Source: Sphingosinicella microcystinivorans
GTDB taxonomy: Bacteria > Pseudomonadota > Alphaproteobacteria > Sphingomonadales > Sphingomonadaceae
Direction of reading: 5' to 3'
NCBI RefSeq assembly: GCF_003634215.1
Contig: NZ_RBWX01000007.1
Coordinates: forward strand, 422,001-486,000
DNA: 64,000 bases
Shown piece after piece: positions 53,464 through 64,000 of the stretch. The notes below the pieces were generated by a model, which was not told the origin of the DNA, did not search any database, and saw only the letters and a list, made by a program, of their open reading frames with translations. Every line of letters starts with the position of its first letter. The first letter of the stretch is position 1. The translations under genes were made by a program, and so were the position numbers.

Positions 53464-53664
53464 ATGGCTAAGATGACCAATCCGGGCACGTTCGTGCGGC
53501 AGGTTCGTCAGGAGACCGCAAAGGTATCCTGGCCGACGCGCCGCGAGACGATCGTGACGACGATCATGGTGCTTATCATGACCACCATCCTGTCGCTGTT
53601 CTTCCTGGGCGTCGATCAGGTGCTGGGCCGAATCGTTCAGTTCCTGCTCGATTTTGCGAAGTAA
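53464..53664 (+). CDS. secE: Preprotein translocase subunit SecE
   Basis: SecE is the 66-residue single-membrane-span subunit that clamps SecY. It contains FVRQVRQETAKVSWPTRRET (amphipathic cytosolic helix with the family KVxWP motif) and the TM segment MVLIMTTILSLFFLGVDQVL. It lies just after the tRNA-Trp terminator and 23 nt before nusG. Confidence 0.95.
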   Translation: MAKMTNPGTFVRQVRQETAKVSWPTRRETIVTTIMVLIMTTILSLFFLGVDQVLGRIVQFLLDFAK

Positions 53665-53687
53665 ACGGGGAAGGTTCGAAAACGGGT

Positions 53688-54227
53688 ATGGCCGCGCGCT
53701 GGTACATCATTCACGCCTACTCGAACTTCGAGAACAAGGTCCGCGATTCGATCCTCGACGAGGCGAAGCGGCTCGGCCTTGAAGCGCTCGTCGAGCAGGT
53801 CGAAGTGCCCACCGAAACCGTGACGGAAGTCCGCCGCGGCAAGAAGGTGCAGGCTGAGCGGAAGTATTTCCCCGGCTATGTGCTGGCGAAGCTGCACATG
53901 ACCGACGACGTGTTCCACCTTGTGAAGAACACGCCGAAGGTGACGGGTTTCCTCGGCGCGAGCGGCAAGCCCTCGCCGATCAGCGAGGCCGAAGCAGCGC
54001 GCATCCTTTCGACCAAGGGTCACCACATCGAAGCGCCGAAGGCGAAGATGAAGGTGAACTTCGAGATCGGCGACGAAGTGCGCGTGCTCGACGGCCCGTT
54101 CGCCAGCTTCAACGGCCTCGTGGAAGAGATCGATTTCGATCGCGCCCGCGTGAAGGTTTCGGTGTCGATCTTCGGGCGTGCGACGCCTGTCGAGCTCGAC
54201 TTCGAGCAGGTCGAGCGTACGAAGTAG
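53688..54227 (+). CDS. nusG: Transcription termination/antitermination protein NusG
   Basis: NusG binds RNA polymerase, increasing processivity and linking it to Rho and the ribosome. The 179-residue protein has the NGN domain (RWYIIHAYSNFENKVRDSIL, KYFPGYVLAKLHMTDDVFHL) and a C-terminal KOW domain (FEIGDEVRVLDGPFASFNGL). It is downstream of secE in the standard order. Confidence 0.97.
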   Translation: MAARWYIIHAYSNFENKVRDSILDEAKRLGLEALVEQVEVPTETVTEVRRGKKVQAERKYFPGYVLAKLHMTDDVFHLVKNTPKVTGFLGASGKPSPISEAEAARILSTKGHHIEAPKAKMKVNFEIGDEVRVLDGPFASFNGLVEEIDFDRARVKVSVSIFGRATPVELDFEQVERTK

Positions 54228-54324
54228 TTTTTTACCCCTCGCCGTTAAGGGGAGGGGCGTTGCCTGCGGGAGGCTGCCTTCGGGTGGCCGTCTGGACCGC
54301 TAAACTTGAAAGAGAGTGAGACCA

Positions 54325-54756
54325 ATGGCCAAGAAGATCACCGGCTATATCAAGCTGCAGGTGCCGGCTGCCGCTGCCACCCCGTCGCCGCCCCTCGGGC
54401 CGGCGCTCGGTCAGCGCGGCGTCAACATCATGGAATTCTGCAAGGCGTTCAACGCCCAGACGCAGGAAATGGAAAAGGGTGCTCCGGTGCCGACGGTCAT
54501 CACCGTCTACGCCGACCGCAGCTTCTCCTTCGTCACCAAGACGCCGCCCGCCACCTTCCTTCTGAAGAAGGCAGCGAACCTCAAGTCCGGCTCCAAGACG
54601 CCGGGCAAGGCGAGCGCCGGAACGATCAAGCGTTCCGCCGTTCGTGAGATCGCGCAGGCGAAGATGGTCGATCTGTCGGCAAACGACATCGACGCGGCAA
54701 TGAAGATCATCGAAGGCTCCGCCCGCTCGATGGGTCTCGAAGTGGTGGAGGGCTGA
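54325..54756 (+). CDS. rplK: 50S ribosomal protein L11
   Basis: L11 binds 23S rRNA in the GTPase-associated centre. The 143-residue protein starts [20 protein letters not shown], with the proline-rich [20 protein letters not shown]. The in-frame ATG at 54316 (three residues earlier) lies within the ribosome site. It precedes rplA by 2 nt. Confidence 0.98.
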   Translation: MAKKITGYIKLQVPAAAATPSPPLGPALGQRGVNIMEFCKAFNAQTQEMEKGAPVPTVITVYADRSFSFVTKTPPATFLLKKAANLKSGSKTPGKASAGTIKRSAVREIAQAKMVDLSANDIDAAMKIIEGSARSMGLEVVEG

Positions 54757-54758
54757 AC

Positions 54759-55460
54759 ATGGCCAAGCTGACGAAGAAGGCCAAGGCGCTGGCCGGCAAG
54801 GTTGACCGTGAGAAGCTCTACGGCATCGACGAAGCCATCGCGCTGGTGAAGAGCCTCGCGAGTTCCAAGTTCGACGAGACCGTCGAAGTTGCTCTGAACC
54901 TCGGTGTCGACCCGCGTCACGCCGACCAGATGGTGCGCGGCGTCGTCCGTCTGCCGAGCGGCACGGGCAAGGACGTTCGCGTTGCCGTGTTCGCACGCGG
55001 CGACAAGGCTGAAGACGCGAAGAAGGCGGGTGCCGAGGTCGTCGGCGCCGAAGACCTGATGGAAGAGATACAGGGCGGCCGCAGCGACTTCGACCGCGTC
55101 ATCGCGACGCCCGACATGATGGGCATCGTCGGCCGCCTCGGCAAGGTGCTCGGCCCCAAGGGCCTGATGCCGAACCCGAAGCTGGGCACCGTTACCCCGA
55201 ACGTCGCCGAAGCCGTGGAAGCGGCCAAGGGCGGCCAGGTGGAGTTCCGCGTCGAGAAGGCCGGCATCATCCACAGCGGCATCGGCAAGGTGAGCTTCGA
55301 CGACGCGGCGCTGAAGGCGAACTTCGACGCCTTCGTCGACGCCATCGTCAAGGCGAAGCCGGCGGGCGCCAAGGGCAAGTATGTTCGCAAGATCGCCATC
55401 AGCTCCACGATGGGGCCGGGCGTGAAGATCGACACGGCGACCGCAGGCGCGGCCGCCTAA
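54759..55460 (+). CDS. rplA: 50S ribosomal protein L1
   Basis: L1 forms the L1 stalk that aids release of deacylated tRNA. The 233-residue protein has [20 protein letters not shown] and [19 protein letters not shown], the family signatures. In many bacteria L1 represses its own rplKA mRNA. It is followed by a 280-nt structured leader before rplJ. Confidence 0.98.
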   Translation: MAKLTKKAKALAGKVDREKLYGIDEAIALVKSLASSKFDETVEVALNLGVDPRHADQMVRGVVRLPSGTGKDVRVAVFARGDKAEDAKKAGAEVVGAEDLMEEIQGGRSDFDRVIATPDMMGIVGRLGKVLGPKGLMPNPKLGTVTPNVAEAVEAAKGGQVEFRVEKAGIIHSGIGKVSFDDAALKANFDAFVDAIVKAKPAGAKGKYVRKIAISSTMGPGVKIDTATAGAAA

Positions 55461-55494
55461 ATAGCATCGCGGGGCGGGCCGGAGACGGGTCGCC

Positions 55495-55735
55495 CCAAGA
55501 TACCGTCCGAGATTGCAGGCGTTTCCGAGAGGAAGCTCAAAACGCCAGCCTGCATGAGACGGGGACAAGTTTTACCGGTTGCAGCCGTGCGATGGCGAAC
55601 CGGGTCTGCCGAAGGGCTCCTTTCGCCCCCATGCAGACGACGACCCCGCGGACGGGCCGAGACCCCCGGAATGGTCCGGGATTTCGGCTCAACCGTCTGG
55701 AAGGCGAGCGATCGCCGGAAAGACAAACCAGGAGT
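55495..55735 (+). ncRNA. Structured leader of rplJL (L10-type leader candidate)
   Basis: The rplA-rplJ spacer holds nested stems: GCAGGC/GCCTGC enclosing GCGTTT/AAACGC, CCGGTT/AACCGG, GTCTGC/GCAGAC with an inner CGAAGGG/CCTTTCG, and GACGG/CCGTC enclosing CCGAGA/TTTCGG and CCCGG/CCGGG. The position matches the L10-L7/L12 autoregulatory leader known from other bacteria, but the Rfam L10 consensus could not be checked. Confidence 0.55.
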
Positions 55736-55740
55736 GAAGC

Positions 55741-56256
55741 ATGGATCGCGCTGAAAAAAAGGCGCTCGTCGCATCGCTCAACCGCGTCTTCTCGGAGACC
55801 GGGGTTGTCGTCATTACGCGCAACCACGGCCTTACCGTCGCCCAGGTGACGGCTCTCCGCGGCAAGATGCGCGAGGCGGGCGCGGGCTATAAAGTCGCGA
55901 AGAACAAGCTCGCCCGGATCGCACTGGAAGGTACGCCGTACACGGCGATCAGCGACATGCTGGTCGGCCCGACGGCGCTGGCAACGTCGAGTGATCCCGT
56001 TGCCGCTGCCAAGGCAGCCGTCGATTTCGCGAAGACCAACGAAAAGTTGGAAATCGTCGGCGGCGCCATGGGGGATACCGTCCTCGATGCGAATGGCATC
56101 AAGCAGCTGGCATCGCTGCCGTCGCTTGACGAACTGCGTGGCAAGATCGTTGGCCTTCTCAATGCGCCGGCGACCAAGCTCGTTCAGATCGTCCAGGCGC
56201 CCGCAGGCCAGCTGGCCCGTGTCATGGGTGCCTATGCGGCCAAGGACGCCGCGTAA
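55741..56256 (+). CDS. rplJ: 50S ribosomal protein L10
   Basis: L10 anchors L7/L12 dimers to the ribosomal stalk. The 171-residue protein starts [20 protein letters not shown] and has [20 protein letters not shown] and the C-terminal helices ([20 protein letters not shown]) that bind L12. AGGAG precedes the ATG. Confidence 0.98.
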   Translation: MDRAEKKALVASLNRVFSETGVVVITRNHGLTVAQVTALRGKMREAGAGYKVAKNKLARIALEGTPYTAISDMLVGPTALATSSDPVAAAKAAVDFAKTNEKLEIVGGAMGDTVLDANGIKQLASLPSLDELRGKIVGLLNAPATKLVQIVQAPAGQLARVMGAYAAKDAA

Positions 56257-56325
56257 GCCAGTCCGGACAATTGTTCACGACCGATATTGAAACATTGGGC
56301 CGATTGGCCCGCATGGAGACTTAAA

Positions 56326-56706
56326 ATGGCAGACCTTCAGAAGATTGTTGACGACCTTTCCGCTCTTACCGTTCTCGAAGCGGCTGAGCTCTCGAAGCTC
56401 CTCGAAGAGAAGTGGGGCGTTTCGGCCGCTGCTGCTGTCGCGGTTGCGGCGGCTCCGGGTGGCGGCGGCGACGCCGGCCCGGCTGCGGAAGAGAAGACCG
56501 AGTTCGACGTGATCCTCACCGGCGACGGTGGCAAGAAGATCAACGTCATCAAGGAAGTCCGCGCGATCACCAACCTCGGCCTCGGCGAAGCCAAGGCGCT
56601 CGTCGAAGGCGCCCCGAAGCCGGTGAAGGAAGGCGTGAACAAGGAAGAAGCCGAGAAGATCAAGAAGCAGCTTGAAGAAGCCGGCGCGACCGTCGAAATC
56701 AAGTAA
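56326..56706 (+). CDS. rplL: 50S ribosomal protein L7/L12
   Basis: L7/L12 is the multimeric stalk protein that recruits translation factors. The 126-residue protein starts [20 protein letters not shown] (an upstream in-frame ATG at 56287 gives unrelated residues), followed by a hinge rich in Ala/Val/Gly and the C-terminal domain ([40 protein letters not shown]). A strong terminator follows, so rpoB is not simply read from this transcript. Confidence 0.98.
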   Translation: MADLQKIVDDLSALTVLEAAELSKLLEEKWGVSAAAAVAVAAAPGGGGDAGPAAEEKTEFDVILTGDGGKKINVIKEVRAITNLGLGEAKALVEGAPKPVKEGVNKEEAEKIKKQLEEAGATVEIK

Positions 56707-56726
56707 GCTTCACGGCTTATCGAATG

Positions 56727-56759
56727 AAAGGGCGGTTCCGAAAGGAGCCGCCCTTTTTT
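56727..56759 (+). terminator. Rho-independent terminator after rplL
   Basis: AAAGGGCGGTTCC and GGAGCCGCCCTTTTTT form a stem with a GAAA loop and six T residues. It is placed 20 nt after the rplL stop and separates rplJL from the downstream transporter and rpoB. Confidence 0.93.
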
Positions 56760-56834
56760 CATGCGCGCATAAGCGGCTGATTTCCAAGCCGCGCGTTTGA
56801 TGTATGGTACAAAGCTACGGACCGGGCGGCAGCC

Positions 56835-57893
56835 ATGCGCAAGATCGAAGACAGAACCTTTCTCGCCCTTATCGTCATTGTTTCACTGGCATTCGCGTGG
56901 GTGTTGCTGCCGTTTTTCGGCGCGATCCTGTGGGCGCTGATTGCCGCGATCCTTTTTGAACCGCTCAACCGCCGGCTTCTGGCGAAGCTGCCTGGACGTC
57001 CGAACCTCTGCGCGGTCATCTCGCTGCTGGTGATCGTGGCGATGGTGATCCTGCCCGCGATCACGCTGGGCGTTTTCCTGCTGCAGGAAGCGACCGCGAT
57101 CTATGGGCGCATCGAAGGCGGCCAGATCGACGTGAACGGCTATTTCCGTCAGGTTCAGGCCCTGCTGCCCGACTGGGCCATATCGATGCTACGCCGCTTG
57201 GGCCTCGGCAACATCAGCGCCATCCGCGAAAAGATCGCGGATGGCATCGCCGACAGCTTCCAGGTGCTCGCAGCGCAGACTGTCCTGATCGGGCAGCGGA
57301 CGTTCGGCTTCCTCGTCGGTCTCGGGGTGATGCTGTACCTGATCTTTTTCTTCCTGCGCGATGGAGACGCACTCGTCGAGAAGCTGCGCGCCTCGATCCC
57401 CCTGCATCCGGCGCAGCGCAATGCGCTCATCGCCAAGTTCGTGACGGTGATCCGCGCGACCGTGAAAGGCAGCATTGTCGTGGCAATTCTTCAGGGCGCG
57501 GTCGGCGGCGTCGTGTTCTGGAGCCTTGGCATCCACGGCGCGCTGCTGTGGGGCGTGCTTATGGGCTTCCTCTCCCTGCTGCCGGCGGTTGGCACGGGGC
57601 TCGTTTGGGTGCCGGTCGCCATCTATCTGCTTGTCACCGGCTCGATCTGGCAGGGCGTCGTGCTCGTGTTCTGCGGCTTCTTCGTGATCGGGCTGATCGA
57701 CAACATCCTGCGCCCGATCCTTGTCGGTCGCGACGCGCGGATGCCCGACTATATCGTACTTGTCTCCACGCTTGGCGGCATCGAACTGTTCGGGCTCAAC
57801 GGCATCGTCATCGGCCCCGTCATCGCAGCGCTGTTCATGGCGGTTTGGGAGATCGTCGCGGCCGGTCGTCGATCGGGCTGGACCACGGCCTGA
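56835..57893 (+). CDS. AI-2E family transporter
   Basis: This 352-residue polytopic membrane protein of the AI-2E (PerM/YdgG-TqsA) family has about eight hydrophobic segments, for example TFLALIVIVSLAFAWVLLPF and the C-terminal DNILRPILVGRDARMPDYIV and FGLNGIVIGPVIAALF motifs characteristic of the family. The actual substrate is uncertain; members export autoinducer-2, ions or lipids. It lies between rplL and rpoB, which is not a usual place for such a gene. Confidence 0.9.
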   Translation: MRKIEDRTFLALIVIVSLAFAWVLLPFFGAILWALIAAILFEPLNRRLLAKLPGRPNLCAVISLLVIVAMVILPAITLGVFLLQEATAIYGRIEGGQIDVNGYFRQVQALLPDWAISMLRRLGLGNISAIREKIADGIADSFQVLAAQTVLIGQRTFGFLVGLGVMLYLIFFFLRDGDALVEKLRASIPLHPAQRNALIAKFVTVIRATVKGSIVVAILQGAVGGVVFWSLGIHGALLWGVLMGFLSLLPAVGTGLVWVPVAIYLLVTGSIWQGVVLVFCGFFVIGLIDNILRPILVGRDARMPDYIVLVSTLGGIELFGLNGIVIGPVIAALFMAVWEIVAAGRRSGWTTA

Positions 57894-57897
57894 CGCT

Positions 57898-59190
57898 TCA
57901 ATCCTCCAGAATGCGACTGTGGGTGCGCGTGTCGCGCATCCGCAGGTACACGATCAGCGAAATGCCGATCATCGCTGTGACGTACCAGTAGAAGCCCTGC
58001 TCCATGCCCTGCGCCTTGAACCAGAGGGCGACATATTCGGCGGTGCCGCCAAAGATCGTGTTGGCGAGCGCGTATGGCAAAGCGACGCCGAGCGCGCGGA
58101 CGTGCGCCGGGAACAGTTCCGCCTTCACCACGGCGTTGATCGAGGTGTAGCCCGTGACGATGATGAGCGCGCCGAGCACGAGGCCAAAGGCGACGAGCGG
58201 GTCTTGCGTCGTCTCCAGAGCCGAGAAGATCGGATAGGTGAAGAGCACGCCTGCGATCCCGAAACCGACCATCAGCGGCTTGCGTCCGATCCGATCCGAC
58301 AGTGCGCCCGCGATCGGCTGCAGCAACATGAAGACGAACAGCGTGCCCGCATTGATCTGCGAGGCGACTTCGCGGCTGAAGCCGGTTGTATTTACAAGGA
58401 ATTTTTGCATGTAAATCGAGTATGCGTAGAAGGCGAGCGTGCCGCCCGCCGTGAGCAGCATCACCACCGCGGCTTCGCGCGGATGGCGCAGGAACAACTC
58501 GCCGAGGCCGGAAACCGCGATGCCTTCGCGTTTGGCATTGGTGAAGCTCTCCGTTTCGGCAAGGCCGCGCCGGATGTAGAACACCACGATCGCCAGCACG
58601 CCGCCGATCGCGAACGGGATGCGCCAGCCCCAGCTGTCGAGCGCGCCTTCCGGCAATACGGCCTGCAGCACAAGCAGTACGCAAATTGCCAGCAACTGCC
58701 CGGAAATCAGCGTCACGTACTGAAAGCTGGAAAAGAAGCCGCGCCGGTCGCGCCCGGCCATTTCGGAAAGGTAGGTGGCGCTCGCGCCGTACTCGCCGCC
58801 GACCGAAAGGCCCTGCATCATGCGCGCGAGGACGAGGAGGGCAGGGGCGAACACGCCGATCGCCTGATAGTCCGGCGTCAATGCGATGAGCAGCGAGCCC
58901 GCGCACATCAGTGTGACGGAGAGGGTGAGGCCCGCCTTGCGCCCATGCCTGTCGGCATAGATGCCCATGATCCACGCACCGATCGGGCGCATCAGGAAGC
59001 CGACGGCGAACACGGCGGCACTGCTCATAAGCTGCGCGGTACGGTCACCTTCAGGGAAGAAGTGCGGCGCGAAGTAAAGCGCGAAGGCCGCATAGACATA
59101 CCAGTCGTACCATTCCACAAGGTTGCCGGTGGCGCCGCCGATGATGGATTTCAGGCGTTTACGACTGTCTGCGGCCTTTGAATCGGTCAT
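57898..59190 (-). CDS. MHS-family MFS transporter (alpha-ketoglutarate permease-like)
   Basis: This 430-residue major facilitator protein of the metabolite:H+ symporter (MHS) group has 12 hydrophobic segments, the MHS signature GGATGNLVEWYDWYVYAAFA and the loop motif DRHGRKAGLTLSV (G-x-x-x-D-R-x-G-R-K). KgtP, ProP and ShiA are the closest types by memory. It is antisense to the flanking rpo genes and leaves 285 nt before rpoB. Substrate is probably a small carboxylate or zwitterion, but is not assigned. Confidence 0.9.
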   Translation of the reverse strand: MTDSKAADSRKRLKSIIGGATGNLVEWYDWYVYAAFALYFAPHFFPEGDRTAQLMSSAAVFAVGFLMRPIGAWIMGIYADRHGRKAGLTLSVTLMCAGSLLIALTPDYQAIGVFAPALLVLARMMQGLSVGGEYGASATYLSEMAGRDRRGFFSSFQYVTLISGQLLAICVLLVLQAVLPEGALDSWGWRIPFAIGGVLAIVVFYIRRGLAETESFTNAKREGIAVSGLGELFLRHPREAAVVMLLTAGGTLAFYAYSIYMQKFLVNTTGFSREVASQINAGTLFVFMLLQPIAGALSDRIGRKPLMVGFGIAGVLFTYPIFSALETTQDPLVAFGLVLGALIIVTGYTSINAVVKAELFPAHVRALGVALPYALANTIFGGTAEYVALWFKAQGMEQGFYWYVTAMIGISLIVYLRMRDTRTHSRILED

Positions 59191-59273
59191 GTGGCGACGC
59201 TCTCCCCCGTGATATGTGGGCCCACTGTTAGGAGAGCGCGCGCCGGACCGAAAGGGACTCTTGCGCGGAGGGT

Positions 59274-59302
59274 TTGACAGAGCCGCCTGCGGCTCCTATA
59301 TC
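59274..59302 (+). promoter_or_regulatory. Near-consensus sigma-70 promoter of rpoBC with palindromic spacer
   Basis: TTGACA (59274-59279), 17-nt spacer (59280-59296) and TATATC (59297-59302). The spacer contains a perfect 16-bp palindrome, GAGCCGC-CT-GCGGCTC, which could be an operator or a RNA hairpin when read from upstream. Transcription would begin near 59309. Confidence 0.8.
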
Positions 59303-59388
59303 CCGCTTCCTTCCACAGCCTTTCGGGAAATGATGCGCCTTCGCGCAGCGCATCGCACGAATGGATCGGCTGCGGCTTGATGCGGAAA

Positions 59389-59429
59389 GCTGCGGTTCTC
59401 CCGGATGCGGGGGAGCCTGCGGCTTTTTT
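59389..59429 (+). terminator. Attenuator-like terminator in the rpoB leader
   Basis: GCTGCGG (59389-59395) pairs with 59417-59423 (two wobbles), an internal loop follows, and CTCCC (59398-59402) pairs with GGGAG (59411-59415); TTTTTT follows at 59424-59429. It lies between the promoter at 59274 and the rpoB ATG at 59476, with several other CTGCGGCT copies at 59370 and 59390 that could form an alternative structure. Confidence 0.6.
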
Positions 59430-59475
59430 CGCGTCAGCGCCTGACGAATTTTGAAGAGCAAGGGCGACAAACAGC

Positions 59476-63621
<4,146 letters not shown>

Positions 63622-63629
63622 GCAACACG

Positions 63630-63715
63630 GGAAGAGGGGCCATTTTCGGCGGCCCGTGCCCCTCTTCCTCCCAAGCAAGGCTTGGGCCCCTTCCCTCGCT
63701 GCGAAAGCGCGAGGG
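63630..63715 (+). promoter_or_regulatory. Three consecutive hairpins between rpoB and rpoC
   Basis: Hairpin 1: GGAAGAGGGGC (63630-63640) with GCCCCTCTTCC (63658-63668), a perfect 11-bp stem. Hairpin 2: CCCAAGC (63670-63676) with GCTTGGG (63680-63686). Hairpin 3: CCCTCGC (63693-63699) with GCGAGGG (63709-63715). No U tracts follow, so mRNA stability or processing between beta and beta' is more likely than termination. Confidence 0.7.
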
Positions 63716-63719
63716 CTGA

Positions 63720-64000
<281 letters not shown>

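Noticed and set aside
54234-54258. CCCCTC...GAGGGG hairpin after nusG as a terminator
   Set aside because: The stem is short and the T tract lies before, not after it, so it does not fit a terminator for nusG.
57721-59181. 486-codon plus-strand frame across the MHS transporter
   Set aside because: Low-complexity composition complementary to a clear 12-helix transporter frame.
59331-59381. 16-codon frame MMRLRAAHRTNGSAAA as an independent gene
   Set aside because: It has no convincing ribosome site and no known small-protein features; it is mentioned only as a possible leader peptide for the attenuator.

Overview
The window is a GC-rich chromosomal segment from an alphaproteobacterium, most probably a member of the Sphingomonadales. 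The evidence is the mix of alphaproteobacterial families (DUF1465, DUF484, a small Hsp20 with a ROSE-type leader), RpoH-like promoters of the CTTGnnn-N14-CCTAyAT type, a TonB-dependent receptor, and gene orders such as priA/transaldolase/DUF484/xerC and a long rplU-rpmA-obgE-proBA-nadD-rsfS-rlmH train. No species can be named from the sequence alone. Most of the window is core genome; one stretch (about 32.16-45.0 kb) looks accessory.

Layout. 1-9.8 kb: 5' part of priA, a transaldolase/FSA enzyme, DUF484, xerC, then dedA, gshB, yraN, rsmI on the minus strand, a divergent LpoA-like lipoprotein, and the hemW-rdgB-rph group. 9.8-17.4 kb: heat-shock block hrcA-grpE-(lipocalin-like) and dnaK-dnaJ, with an OmpA-family protein, a putative metallopeptidase and a PCuAC copper chaperone between them. 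17.4-19.7 kb: GST, DUF2157 membrane protein, GDYXXLXY-type protein. 19.7-32.1 kb: a collinear minus-strand train running rplU, rpmA, GNAT, obgE, proB, proA, LLM flavoprotein, nadD, rsfS, rlmH, EnvC-like, ctpA, divergent deacetylase, dsbB, coq7, preceded by hspQ.

32.16-45.0 kb: a probable catabolic cluster. On the minus strand are hyuA-hyuB (ATP-dependent hydantoinase/oxoprolinase pair) and a DauA-like FAD D-amino-acid dehydrogenase; on the plus strand are a TonB-dependent receptor and a DauB-like ornithine cyclodeaminase/mu-crystallin protein. A cytochrome P450 and two regulators (AsnC/Lrp type and an 873-residue LuxR/MalT-type ATPase) follow. The promoter region shared by hyuA and the receptor holds two copies of ATGGGGGATNACCCAA exactly 41 bp apart, reminiscent of MalT boxes, and a perfect 15-bp palindrome. 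The cluster ends beside a tRNA-Tyr gene. A plausible reading is uptake of a cyclic amide or hydantoin-like compound, ATP-dependent ring opening by HyuAB, oxidation of the released D-amino acid by the DauA homologue and re-reduction to the L form by the DauB homologue.

45-53.3 kb: tRNA-Tyr, a membrane protein, rlmB, a NYN-domain protein, a VOC protein, DUF1465, a small heat-shock protein behind a ROSE RNA thermometer, and a tightly coupled otsB-GH15-otsA trehalose operon. 53.3-64 kb: tRNA-Trp, secE-nusG-rplKA, a structured L10-type leader, rplJL, a terminator, then an AI-2E-family transporter and an MHS-family transporter that split rplL from rpoB. rpoB has its own near-consensus promoter and an attenuator-like terminator in its leader; rpoC begins at the window end.

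Cross-cutting observations are a shared RpoH-like promoter pattern at hrcA, dnaK and hspQ (and a looser one at hsp20), probable leaderless starts at hrcA and hspQ, and terminators placed inside operons (tRNA-Trp/secE, rpmA/GNAT, rpoB leader) that suggest attenuation or partial read-through.
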